Shown here: positions 1 to 8,988 of the stretch, one piece after another
Position numbering within the stretch: position 1 is the first letter of the stretch
Layout: every line of letters begins with the position of its first letter
Source of the DNA: Elymus sibiricus
Taxonomy: Eukaryota > Streptophyta > Magnoliopsida > Poales > Poaceae
NCBI GenBank assembly: GCA_039707655.1
Contig: CM077674.1
Location: forward strand, 235,763,904 to 235,827,903
Reading direction: 5' to 3'
Length of the DNA: 64,000 nt
Translations under genes and position numbers: made by a program
Notes under the pieces: generated by a model
Databases searched by the model: none
What the model was told of the DNA's origin: nothing
The model's input: the letters and a program-made list of their open reading frames with translations, nothing else

Positions 1-501
1 CTCGTCTCGGACCGGCGAGGAAGCGCCGCAGGACGGCTCGCGCGCCCGCGCATTGCGCTGGGGCCCGGCAAGCTCGTCGCGCAGAGGAGGTGGTGCGGGA
101 GTGCCATGCGCTACGTCCCCAGCGTGAGACGGCGGACGGCGGAGCGAGTGGGAAGGCACCGGAGCATCCCCACTGGCGTTGACGAGCTCGGTGATGCGAC
201 CAAGCCAGGCGTCGTAGCCGGCGTCAGCTGGACGGTAGCGGAGTAGCTCACGCGCCATGAGTAGCGCGGCCTGCGCGTTCGGCAGCCCACGGTGGGCGAG
301 GGAGGAGGAAGCCGTGGCGGTGCGGCCGTCGGCCTGCACGGAGGGGTGCAAGGAAGAGTCCTGCTGCTCACGAGCAGCGGGGGCGGTGGCGGCAGCGGCG
401 GCGGCCTCGACAGGGCGGCGGTGGTTGCCGCGGCCCACCGGCTATGTCAGGGCCACACGACCCGCCCTGCGCTCGGCGCGCTCGCGGCGAGCGTCGGCCA
501 T
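1..501 (-). pseudogene. gag N-terminal fragment of G1
   Basis: The minus-strand frame opens at ATG 501 with MADARRERAERRAG, meets an in-frame TAG at 442-444, and is then readable to the window edge. A conserved-looking block near residues 75-110 contains AALLMARELLRYRPADAG, DAWLGRITELV and NASGDAP, the helical type seen at the N-terminus of Triticeae Gypsy gag proteins. Gag forms the virus-like particle that packages element RNA. Only the first part is here. The other minus-strand frame open at 111-371 is a shadow. The stop codon makes this copy unlikely to yield full-length Gag. Confidence 0.6.
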
Positions 502-564
502 GAAGCTGGTGGAGTGGAGGACGGAGTGGAAGAACAGTAGCGCACCCCTACCTGGCGTGCCCAA

Positions 565-1465
565 TGTCGGAGTTGGGACTCCGGGGACCCAAAGGTTCGA
601 ACACTGGGGTGAGCTCGTTCCTACCTCCTCGTTCCCTACCACGGCTGAGCTACGGCGGAGCTACGGCGAGAGCGCGCTAGCGGGAGCGGGTCGCGGACTC
701 AGTGGTTTACCCAGGTTCGGGCCACCTTGCGGTGTAAAACCCTACTCCTGCTTGGTTGGGATTGCTCTGGGAAAGAGGATGCTCTCGCGTACAAGGTAGG
801 AGATGACGGGATCCCCGAGTCGATCCTCTCTACAGCGGCACCCTGCCCTCCTTTTATAACTGCCTTGGTCCTCTTCCCCCTAAAACATTTGCGGGGAGGG
901 TTGCCACACAACGGCAAGTTTGAAGGGGGACAGGAGCACAGTCTATCCTGACAAAAGGTGGTCTTCATCTGCAAAGCGACCGTCCATGACGTGCCGGTGG
1001 CCTCGGGGATGACCTCCGCCCTGTGCGTCCGCCGTCTTGGTCTTCTTTCACCGATCGGGCAACCTTTGGGGGTTGCTTTGGGAAGTGGATTGTTAGCCTT
1101 GCTCCCTTAGCACAAAAGGGGAAAACCTCTCCATCCGCGCCTGCTGGCACGGCCTCTGTCGCCGTTCGTCACCGCACGCGTCATCCACGTGATGGGCATG
1201 AGACCGCGCGACCGAGCCGAACATCACTTGTCTTGCGCGCCCTCGGGAGGGTGCCTCGGGAGGCAACCTCGGGAGGCCACCTCGCGAGGCTCTTGGTGAA
1301 ATGGCTAAGTCTTGCTTGCCCGCTCCCTGCGGAGGGGTCCTCAAGAGGCCAGGGCCTCATGAGGGGTCTTGCTTGAGGCACCCACAGATGGCCGCATGCT
1401 GGGCTTCCGCCAGGCATTGCGCCCTAGGCCAAAGGCAGATGGGCCGGGATACCCTGGGTTCCACA
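565..1465 (-). repeat. 5' LTR of G1
   Basis: About 901 bp bounded by TG (TGTGGAACCC, minus strand) and CA (CCGACA). A TATA-like box lies at 852-859 on the minus strand, roughly 290 bp upstream of the LTR end. The block around 700-760 ('aacctgggtaaacc' on the minus strand) is typical of R/U5 regions in Triticeae Gypsy LTRs. Ends are inferred from the TG/CA bounds, the PBS-like sequence and the break in A1, without a second LTR to compare. Confidence 0.7.
852..859 (-). promoter_or_regulatory. TATA box in G1 LTR
   Basis: Minus-strand TTATAAAAG inside the LTR, upstream of the leader and gag, in the expected place for the retrotransposon promoter. Confidence 0.5.
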
Positions 1466-1954
1466 GGCTCGAGACCTACTATAGAGATAGAGATTGGTTT
1501 AAATAAGTTCAATGCTTTATGTGATCTAGGGGCTAGTGTTTCTACTATCCCTAAGTCTGTTTATGATAGTCTCAATCTAGGTCCTTTTGCTACTAGTGAG
1601 ATTAGATTAAATATGGCTAATTCTACTTTTACTCATGCAGTAGGAGTTAAGCATGGAGTTATTGTTCAAATAAATGATTGCCCTGTCATGATTGATCTGG
1701 TGATAGTTGATATGCCTGAAGATCCTATTGCTCATATAATTCTCGGTAGACCTTTTCTAAGGACTATCAAAGCTGTGATAAATGTGTTTGAGGGGAATGT
1801 TAGATTTGATTTACCGGCTAAAGATCCTTTTGCAAGACATTTCCACAGGAAAAAGAAAATGAGGACCTATACCGGAGAAGGCATCGTTGTGAATGCCAAA
1901 AGCTACGGTCTCAGTGTGTTGGCACCACCTTGGTCACCATTACGGTCAAGCTAA
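1466..1954 (+). pseudogene. Athila-type retropepsin fragment (A1)
   Basis: The frame reads PTIEIEIGLNKFNALCDLGA and continues to an active-site-like DLGAS motif (about residue 20) and, about 95 residues later, IILGRPFLRT, the conserved C-terminal block of Gypsy retropepsins. The Leu in DLGAS where other proteases have Ser or Thr is usual for Athila-type elements as I know them. The protease would release Gag and Pol products from the polyprotein. After RFDLPAKD the frame goes through a basic stretch (HRKKK) and ends at 1954, with no RT domain. The G1 junction removes everything upstream. Confidence 0.8.
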
Positions 1955-2231
1955 CCGACCGAAAACAAGCGCTTCGTGGGAGGCAACCCACGCGAATAAA
2001 GTAGACAAGTAAGTTTTTAATTTTGTTTTAATAAAAAGAGTGATTGAAGTTCTAGATAAAGAAGTGAGTTTGGAAGAGTTGTTCTAATGAAGGCTTTGGT
2101 ATGTGCAAGTTAAATTATATGTAGTATTGACGTTTGGATGCCTGGAAATATGCCTATGTATTGTGTTGGAACTAATCCCACAGGAGAACAAGGAAAAAGA
2201 GAAGTTTCAGAAGAAACAGATCAAAAGACGG
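1955..2231 (+). other. A1 post-pol spacer, no gene
   Basis: Starts with the short palindrome-like 'cgcttcgtgggaggcaacccacgcg' type block (about 1970-1996) that commonly follows the coding region in Triticeae Gypsy elements. The rest is AT-rich with no supported reading frame. Confidence 0.55.
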
Positions 2232-2640
2232 CCTTTCAGGCGACCACAACGGTCGCTTGGGCGGTCGCATGGCCTCTTGGCGGTTCCAGCAGAAAACATC
2301 CAGAGGCGATAGGATGAACGAAGGCGTTCCATGCGAGCGCACGCGCCCGTATGAGCGGTCGTTTGAAACCTTCGCAGAAAACAAAGAGAATCCAGAGCGT
2401 TTGACGGCATTCCATACGGGCGCCCGCGCCCGTTCGAGCGGTTGTATGACATCCTCGTCCAAAAGAATAAAATAACCAGAGCGTTCGACGACATTCCATA
2501 CGGGCGCTGCCGGTCATTTCAGCGGTCACATGAGGTATGCACAAACGTAGGCAAGCTATCAGGGTGAATGACGGCCTTTCATACGAGTGCTTGCGCTCGT
2601 ATGGCCGGTCGTATGGACCCCTGGCGGCCACAAAGAGCCC
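2232..2640 (+). repeat. Array of hairpin-forming ~80-bp repeats in A1
   Basis: Five imperfect units (near 2240, 2320, 2400, 2490 and 2570). Each carries a 'ttccatacg' type box followed by an inverted copy 'cgtatg(g/a)' separated by a GC-rich loop (for example catacgagtg ... gctcgtatgg at 2580-2605). A single unit of the same kind is present in the A1 LTR at 29315-29360. The units differ too much for a recent expansion. Confidence 0.7.
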
Positions 2641-2779
2641 GGGGAAGGAGGTAAATCACCCCCATCTCTCTCCTTTCTTCTTCTTCTTCCTCCAAACCTC
2701 TCCAAACCCTAGAAAAACTTTGCACGATCTCCCTACTCGTTCGATTTCAATTCAAATCCTTCCGTGTGATCGATCTACG

Positions 2780-2982
2780 GTACGTTTCTCCTCTGATCCC
2801 CAATTTATTTTTCGCGAATCCATGTTCTACATGCCTAGCATTGCCATGTCTAGGAAATGCATATTTTTGATCCAAATTTGAGTTTGGCTTGGATTCGTTG
2901 ATGTTTTTAGAGGAGTATGATATTGTTACTACCGTAGGATCAATATTGTTTAATTGTATTGGACTGAAAAATTGTTTTGTAG
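2780..2982 (+). other. Leader intron upstream of the A1 3' ORF
   Basis: A pyrimidine-rich leader (2660-2779, 'cttcttcttcttcctccaaacc') is followed by a donor CG|GTACGT at 2780 and an acceptor TTTTGTAG at 2975-2982. ATG follows directly at 2983. A similar arrangement sits before the A2 ORF (44122-44345). This suggests a spliced transcript with its own promoter or a subgenomic RNA. The splice is predicted, not shown. Confidence 0.6.
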
Positions 2983-4194
2983 ATGTCTATGAGGAGGTCC
3001 ACTCGTGTATGCGGGGCTTCGAGTTCATCCACCGCACCACCACAACAAGTTTTCACTCAGGGGATCGTCTTCACCAACCATGAAGCAAGGAAGAAATTTC
3101 AGACGCTAGTACAAGGAAGATCAAAGTAAACCAAGTGAGCTCGCGAGCCAACACTTGCTAAGCTAGGTATTACTAATGATTTCAATTTGCTTTGTGATAA
3201 TGTCAGGTTGCATCATTTTGTTTATCAGGGATGTGAGACAAACGAACGTATGACGCTTGAGTTTCTTAGTACTCTCTCGCATAATGTTGGGCTCATGCCA
3301 AATGCATATGAGGAGGAGCGGATCACTTTCCGTCTCTTGGACCAAGATTTCAACATCACTCTCAATGAGTGGTGTAACCACTTTGGCTTTCCCAACAATG
3401 ATGATGATCTTCGATATGTTTATGATTTCACTAACCCGCACCCGAGGCAATCCTTCTACCAGCTGAGTGTCCATGGCTCAAGGAAAAGAGCCAGTTGCAT
3501 TAAAAGTCCTGCTATACGTTATTTCTATTATGTGATAGTAACTCGTTGCAGGCACAAGGAGAAGTTTCTAAGGTGAATGATGAGAACATGCTAGTTCTCG
3601 GGAAAGCAGCAAACCTCGACGTTGGATATTCGCCCAATCTAGGGGCAATACTTTTGCTATGCCTCGCGCATCAAGCAAATCATGCACAAGGAGATATCGT
3701 GTGTGGAGGAGTGATCACCATGTTGGCCAATTCCCTTGGTCTCAACTAGAATCACATTCGCCCCATTGTCGGTAACAACCTTGTTAATATTCATGTTCTT
3801 ACTAGCGCTGGAATGGTAGTAGTTAGCCGTGGTCGTCATTGCATCAGAATTCTAGGAGTGGTATATTTGTTGCCTACTCCTATGCCTAACCGTTTCTCCA
3901 TAGAATATCGACAAATGCATTATGTTCCACAGGCAGGAGATGGAGCTTTTGACGAAGAAGGCCCGGAACCTGAACAAGTAGATGAAGAAGAACTCGCCAC
4001 CGACGAAGAAGAGGAGCAGCCCCAAGAGCAGCCACAACAAGAAGCCTACACCACCTATGCGGACCTCTACAGTCTCCAGGGCTCCGTCAATGATATGAGC
4101 AACCTCGCCGAGTCCCTTCGAGGCACGTCCGCCTACATGAATTCAAGCTTCTCCAACTGGAGCCAAGGATGGGATCCTGTCCAACCACAACAAT
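2983..4194 (+). pseudogene. Athila-type 3' ORF (A1), cut by CACTA
   Basis: The frame starts MSMRRSTRVCGASSSS directly after the leader intron. It continues through AREPTLAKLGITNDFNLL, a globular part (RLLDQDFNITLNEWCNHFGF) and an acidic, Glu-rich tail (about 3940-4040), and reaches DPVQPQQ at the CACTA insertion. In-frame stops occur at 3127, 3136 and 3747, with one frameshift near 3570, so it is dead. Related proteins occur downstream of pol in Athila-type elements, the position of a third retroviral gene. Their function is not established. The A2 ORF at 44351 has the same position and layout. Confidence 0.7.
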
Positions 4195-4245
4195 CACTAC
4201 TGCAGGCGACCGCTAACGCGACACATGAATCAGAGACCCCGTGAC

Positions 4246-4800
4246 CAAACTATGTGCGATGCATGAATCGCAAACGGTGTCGTAATAAAACCGTCGCCAA
4301 TAAAACGAACTATGTGAGATGGCGGAGACATCAAGCACGATTGAGATTAGAGATGTGTGTGCGATACGTGGCATACAGTTGATCCATACGAACTATTTGC
4401 GATAAGCCAGAACAACAAACACGGTCAGCCAGTTCGAGGTGTGTGCGATACACGGCATACTGTTCACTCGGATGAACTGTTTGTGATTACCCAACACAAT
4501 AGAAACAGTTAGGCAGATCAAGGTGTGTGCGATATACGGCATGCGGTTCACTCGGATGAACTGTTTGCGATTACCCAACACAACATAAACGGTTCAACTT
4601 AACAAGATGTGTGTGATACGCGGCAAATAGGTCATTAATCAGAAATGTGTGGGAAGACCAATAACAACACAGACGATTCCTGATAATAACCCGTGTGTGT
4701 TGTGGGCAAACGCTTGCTGGTAAACAATTGTCAGCGATTAATGAAATCATCACCAACAGGTTCCGTAGTTTAATCCGTGTGCGATGTGATTTGCTCAGTC
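4246..4800 (+). repeat. CACTA 5' subterminal repeats
   Basis: The block GTGTGCGATACNCGGCAT recurs near 4354, 4441, 4524 and 4609, giving about 84-bp spacing, each followed by an ACGAACTATTTGCGAT or GATGAACTGTTTGCGAT-like stretch. Further single words lie at 4250 and 4775. In CACTA elements such subterminal arrays bind the TNPA-type accessory protein. Binding here is inference. Confidence 0.7.
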
Positions 4801-5013
4801 TGCACAACATCTACGCTCTCTGTCTACAGAACAACAACATATATACTTATAAGGACATGATTGCATAACCAAATTAAACATCCAATTACATAACTGACTA
4901 CACACATAACATTTGCACACACCAAAGTAAACAATTACACGCATAATAAACTAGGATAAACGATCATATCTAATCATCATCTACTTTTTCTTGTGACGCT
5001 TGCCGCTGCTGCT

Positions 5014-5664
5014 CTACTGGGGGCTCGATCCCTCGTCGTCTACAGGAAGGAGGCACTCCCTCATGTCGACGATCCACCTGTGCATCTCGTAGAATGTGTA
5101 CATGTTCTTGGCTACAAACTTGAAGAGAGGTTCATCCAGTCTCCGCACCCAGGCACCGTGCCAGGATCCAGGATTTCTCTTGGAACCTTCCTTCATGTTT
5201 TCGTAGAAGGGGTCGATGATGGCCGCGGCGAGTTCAACCAGGGAGTCCTTCTTCATGCTGCCCCAGACCCTGTAGTGGCCACGGATGTCGACAAGCTTCG
5301 GGCAGGCCAAGCCTGAAATCTGGAGCGCTTTTACATCGTCGATGGTGTCCACCGTAGCGAACTTGTAGTTGGGGCTCTTGACAAACCTGGCGAAACGCTC
5401 ACAAGGCCTTGTGGCCAGGCAGTAGTGGTAGACGAGGACGTGATGGCCCACGCACAACTGGGCGACGGCAACCGCCTGATCAACCCCGGGACGACCGGCG
5501 ATGTACTGGAGGTCGAAGCCGACCACTTTGTACTTGTTGTCCTTAGCAAGCAACTGCTCCATGGTGTTGATGGAGTCCTCCAGCACGGCCGGGTCGATGG
5601 TGTACACCACCATGAGTTCCTTCCCCCTCACGTGGGTGTCCACATGATGCACACCGAACTCCAT
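5014..5664 (-). CDS. DEDD 3'-5' exonuclease-like protein, probably inactive
   Basis: A 216-aa protein from ATG 5664 (MEFGVHHVDTHVRG). The frame stays open 61 codons further to 5847, but that part looks like untranslated leader. It has the RNase H-like fold of WRN/RNase D exonucleases. Motif I is at about residue 50 (VVGFDLQYIAGR), motif II at about 105 (DTIDDVKAL, then LVDIRGHY), and motif III near 190 (VAKNMYTFYEMHR). Family enzymes need D-x-E in motif I and an Asp just before the Tyr of motif III. Here motif I is DLQ and motif III has Asn, so two catalytic acids look lost. The frame itself is uninterrupted. It lies head-to-head with the gene at 6374 inside the CACTA. A nucleic-acid-binding role without cleavage is possible but unproven. 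Confidence 0.75.
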   Translation of the reverse strand: MEFGVHHVDTHVRGKELMVVYTIDPAVLEDSINTMEQLLAKDNKYKVVGFDLQYIAGRPGVDQAVAVAQLCVGHHVLVYHYCLATRPCERFARFVKSPNYKFATVDTIDDVKALQISGLACPKLVDIRGHYRVWGSMKKDSLVELAAAIIDPFYENMKEGSKRNPGSWHGAWVRRLDEPLFKFVAKNMYTFYEMHRWIVDMRECLLPVDDEGSSPQ

Positions 5665-6279
5665 TGGAGTGCCGCTGGATATCCTCTCTCTATGTGTCGT
5701 CGTGGGTGTGCTTGTTGTGTTGTGGGGCGCGATCGAAAGGTTGAAGAGACTAAGGTTATAATGGCCGTGGGAATAAATGGGGAGACCGAACGGCCTGGAG
5801 TATCGATGCGCGCGGATGGTAGTTGTTGCAGCGTGTAACTGCATCATGCCACACGTATTAACTACATTGTGGCAACGCGCGCGGATGCAACCGCATGCAT
5901 ATGGCGCCCAAAACGTGATCGTGCGCCGGCACTAACTGCTGAAAGAGCACGCGCGGAGGGACGCAAGCAGAGCATGCCGCGACCGCCTCAATGTCGAGCA
6001 GAGCGCGGGAAGGGACGCGAGCAGAGCGCGCCATGGCCGCCTCAACGGTGAGCAACCACCTGTGTATAGCAGTTCTGGTCAACCGTCTGGCACGCGTGGG
6101 AGGCGAGACGGCCCATCCATCGGACACGCTGACGATATCTGGATTGTTTGTGATACTGGACAGCCACGCACACATCCAAGAACGCAGGCCCACGTGACAT
6201 TCCAAATTACCACGTAATAAGTAATTGCAAATTTGTTCACACCGATCAAACCTAAACGTGTTCCCACTTAGCACTGGGC
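5665..6279. promoter_or_regulatory. Divergent intergenic region of the two CACTA genes
   Basis: About 0.6 kb between two head-to-head genes. It contains two imperfect ~52-bp tandem units (about 5944-6050) with the word GGGACGC(A/G)AGCAGAGC. No coding frame is supported. It may act as a shared promoter. Confidence 0.45.
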
Positions 6280-6288
6280 TATAAAAAC
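6280..6288 (+). promoter_or_regulatory. TATA box of the coiled-coil gene
   Basis: TATAAAAAC lies 86-94 bp upstream of ATG 6374. This fits a plant core promoter with a leader of about 60 nt. Confidence 0.55.
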
Positions 6289-6373
6289 TACCCACTCAAA
6301 AATTACTGCACATTCTTCTCCTCATCACCAAAAAAAATAGGTCTTTCCTCTTAAGTCGTTCCTTGCGTCTGGC

Positions 6374-6976
6374 ATGGCCGGTAGGAGGAGTTCTGGGTCG
6401 ACATATAACCAGGGAGCAAAGACCAATGCCGCGGAAGCACTAGAGAGGTCCCGCCGCAACGCGGCAGCCACAGCAGAGATGTCCTGCCACACCGCGGAGT
6501 CCTCGAACGAGCTCTCACGGGCAGGCGAGGGCTCTCACAAGCGCACTCGCAGCGTCGGCGAACTCGACGAGCTAGCGGGGCTGAAGTCCTTAGCCAGCGA
6601 TGACGACATTCTCGCTGGCCTAATTAACCAGCAGGAGCTGGTCGCCAGCTTGGAGAAGCTGCTCGAGATTAGCGATGCCTCGGTTGATAAGGCGACCAGC
6701 CTCGTCGTGCAACCCATGGGTGACAATGCGAAGCTCCACAAGGAGCTTGACAAGCAGAAGGAGGAGGCCGCCGACTGAAAGAAGCTGTATGAGAAGAGCA
6801 TTGCCTCGCGGATGACGCTGACAGCCGTTGTCCATGAACTTAGGGATGACTTGAAGAAGCTCTGCATCGAGCACGAGCTGTAGGTGGAGGAATCCGTGGC
6901 TGCTGTCAAGCAAAGTCATGAGGATGTGAAGAAGGAGCTGGAAGAACTCCTCGCCTAGCGATCCATCGAGAAGTAG
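6374..6976 (+). pseudogene. Charged, helix-rich (coiled-coil) protein relic
   Basis: ATG 6374 opens a frame (MAGRRSSGSTYNQGAKTN) that stays in register for 200 codons to a TAG at 6974. Three in-frame stops interrupt it (TGA 6776, TAG 6881, TAG 6956). The N-terminus is Ser/Arg-rich. From about residue 60 on it is rich in Leu, Glu and Lys with heptad-like spacing (LVASLEKLLEISDASVDK, KLHKELDKQKEEA, DLKKL, VKKELEELL), consistent with coiled coil. The reading frame is kept despite the stops, which points to recent decay rather than chance. I do not recognise a named family. It is the divergent partner of the exonuclease-like gene. Confidence 0.6.
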
Positions 6977-8723
6977 AGAGCAGCGACTTCCTTCTTCTCT
7001 TGCCCCTGTGTCTTTCGGGCGTTGCCGTATGTGGCATTTTAAATTATCCGGTATATGTAAGACAATTATTATTCGTTGCCATTGTCAATTTGTCGTCGTA
7101 TTATTTCGTTCGTAGCCTCGTAGGTACATGTATACGAGTCAAAAATAGGCTAAAAGTCACGTTCTCAGCGAGGCACGAACAAAACAATGCTAGCTAGCGT
7201 TGAGTGGGGCCATGGGATCACAAGCTAACACCCTTTGTCCAGGTGCATTAACCGCATGTTAAACGGTGGCTCGGCCGCCATTAATGGAGAAGTTGGGAGC
7301 GAGGCGGCGGGTGGAGGTCAAAGAGCTCGCTTCCCGGTGAGCCTGCTCGGCCGCCATTAATGGAGAAGTTGGGAGCGAGGCGGCGGGTGAAGGTCGAAGA
7401 GCTCGCTTCCCGGTGAGCCTGCGTGACAGACTGCTCGCACAGGTCCCATCAAGCCTGCGCGGCGGACTGCTCGCACGCGTCCCATCGAGCCGCGCGGCGG
7501 ACTTCTCGCACTCGTCCCGTCTAATCAAACAGCTGCACGCACGCCACCTATATGGTCAAATTTTTGCATAAAATACAAAGAGGACCAATAAACCAAGACC
7601 AGGGTAGTACTCTCCAATAAAAAGAGGGACGCGTGGCCGCACGTAAATGGTTAGTGGAACGCCCACGGTTCAAACAATACAACCGTTTGCAATATTAACG
7701 TGTCATCTATTTGTTCCAAAATGCCTACGTTGGCTATTAATGTGTGTGCCTTGTCTCAAATTGGACAATTTTTTTACCACGGCATATATGTGCCATATAA
7801 TGACACTATGCCAAGTTTCATGAATTTCAGGTGAGTTTTGGATTTACGGGGATTTAAAAACTGAGATTCTCAATGTTTGAAGCCGAGCCAGGACGCCAAG
7901 ATGTTTGTAATTCATTCCCATTTCTTGCATGGGACCTAAACATGCACCCAAGGACACATGTATGGTATTTGAAGCCATTTTGGTGCACTAGAGCATGTGC
8001 TTGTAATTCAAATTTGAATTATGGAGATTAAATGCCTAGAAAACTCAATTAATGTATAAAAAGGCCAAACGAACCCTGAATAATTCCATATTTCAGCGTG
8101 AATCTCCTGTTGGTCTACGTTGCCTGTAGAAAAAAATACAAGGTGAGAAGAGGCAGCGACGATTATCGTTTCACCCACAAGGGTGACATGTTCCCAATCG
8201 GAACCATGAGGCTTCTTGCTAGAAGCTCCGGTTTGTAAGAGGCTTGTACCAAAACTTGCCCAAAATTGGACAAATTTTTTACCACGGCATATATGTGACA
8301 TATCATGACACGATGCCAAGTTTCATGATTTTCAGCTGAGTTTTGGATTTACGGGGATTTAAAAACCGAGATTCTCAATGTTTGAGGCCGAGCCAGTACG
8401 CCGAGATGTTTGTAATTCATCCCCATTCCTTGCATTGGGACCTAATCTTGCACCCAAGGACACATCTATGTTTTTTCAACCCATTTTGGTGCACTGGAGC
8501 ATGTATTTGTAGTTCAAATTTGAATTATGCACATTAAATTCCTAGAAAACTCTATTATAATGTATAAAAAATGCCAAACGAAGCCTGAATAATTTAAAGC
8601 AGTTCCGTTCAACCGTCTGGCACCCGTGGGTAAGCACTGTGCGCATGCATCATGCTAGCTCGTGCTTCCTTCTTTCCCATGTTTTCCATATTAATGGTGT
8701 TATATATCCAAACACGCTACCGT
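6977..8723. other. CACTA interior without genes; two direct repeats
   Basis: No supported coding frame. A stretch of about 337 bp at 7756-8093 recurs in direct orientation at 8262-8598, about 507 bp apart. Both copies include 'ttttaccacggcatatatgtg' type and 'ggatttacggggatttaaaaa' type blocks. The copies differ by many single-base changes, so the duplication is old. Confidence 0.65.
7270..7525 (+). repeat. 76-bp tandem duplication plus short GC-rich repeats
   Basis: A unit starting CTCGGCCGCCATTAATGG at 7270 is repeated at 7346 with only a few changes. It is followed at about 7424-7525 by three imperfect ~37-bp units containing GACTGCTCGCAC and TCCCATC. Confidence 0.75.
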
Positions 8724-8803
8724 TTCCCGCCACTCCCCCAATCGGTTTCCCGCCACTCCCCCCAATCGGTTTCCCGCCACTCCCCCCATCGGTTTCCCGC
8801 TAC
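8724..8803 (+). repeat. ~23-bp minisatellite
   Basis: Four imperfect copies of GTTTCCCGCCACTCCCCC plus AATCG or ATCG in direct tandem, just upstream of the hypothetical gene at 8871. Confidence 0.8.
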
Positions 8804-8988
8804 CAGTGTCAGTGGGCATAGAAGGATAGGCGGGGACACACCGGCCATATCGCAGTATACCATTCCAAGCATGCCAATTCGGCGAAGTGCCGCCGCCGTC
8901 ATCAACCTCCTCGACAAGGAGAACGAGCCGTAGCAGGCCGGAGAGCAAGAACGGCCGTGCGCCGCCGAGCAAGAGAGGCAGCGCGCCG

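Larger units (their letters stand above)
1..1465 (-). mobile_element. Gypsy LTR retrotransposon G1, 5' part (runs off left edge)
   Basis: Reading on the minus strand, the element has a 5' LTR (565-1465), a primer-binding-like stretch beginning TTGGGCACGCCAGGTAGG right after the LTR end CCGACA, and then the start of gag (ATG at 501). The LTR begins TGTGGAACCC at 1465, and the bases from 1466 are protease coding sequence of Athila-type element A1, so G1 was inserted into A1. The candidate 5-bp target duplication on this side is GGCTC (1466-1470); the other side is outside the window. The region is GC-rich, unlike the AT-rich host element. The Gypsy assignment rests on the gag type and is an inference. 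Confidence 0.75.

Noticed and set aside
257..799. Plus-strand open frame of 180 codons at the left edge
   Set aside because: Lies opposite the G1 gag and LTR. The composition is that of GC-rich antisense.
3163..3474. Minus-strand open frame opposite the A1 3' ORF
   Set aside because: Shadow of the Athila-type ORF on the plus strand, without features of its own.
4246..4800. CRISPR-like array
   Set aside because: The repeats are degenerate CACTA subterminal units in a plant genome.
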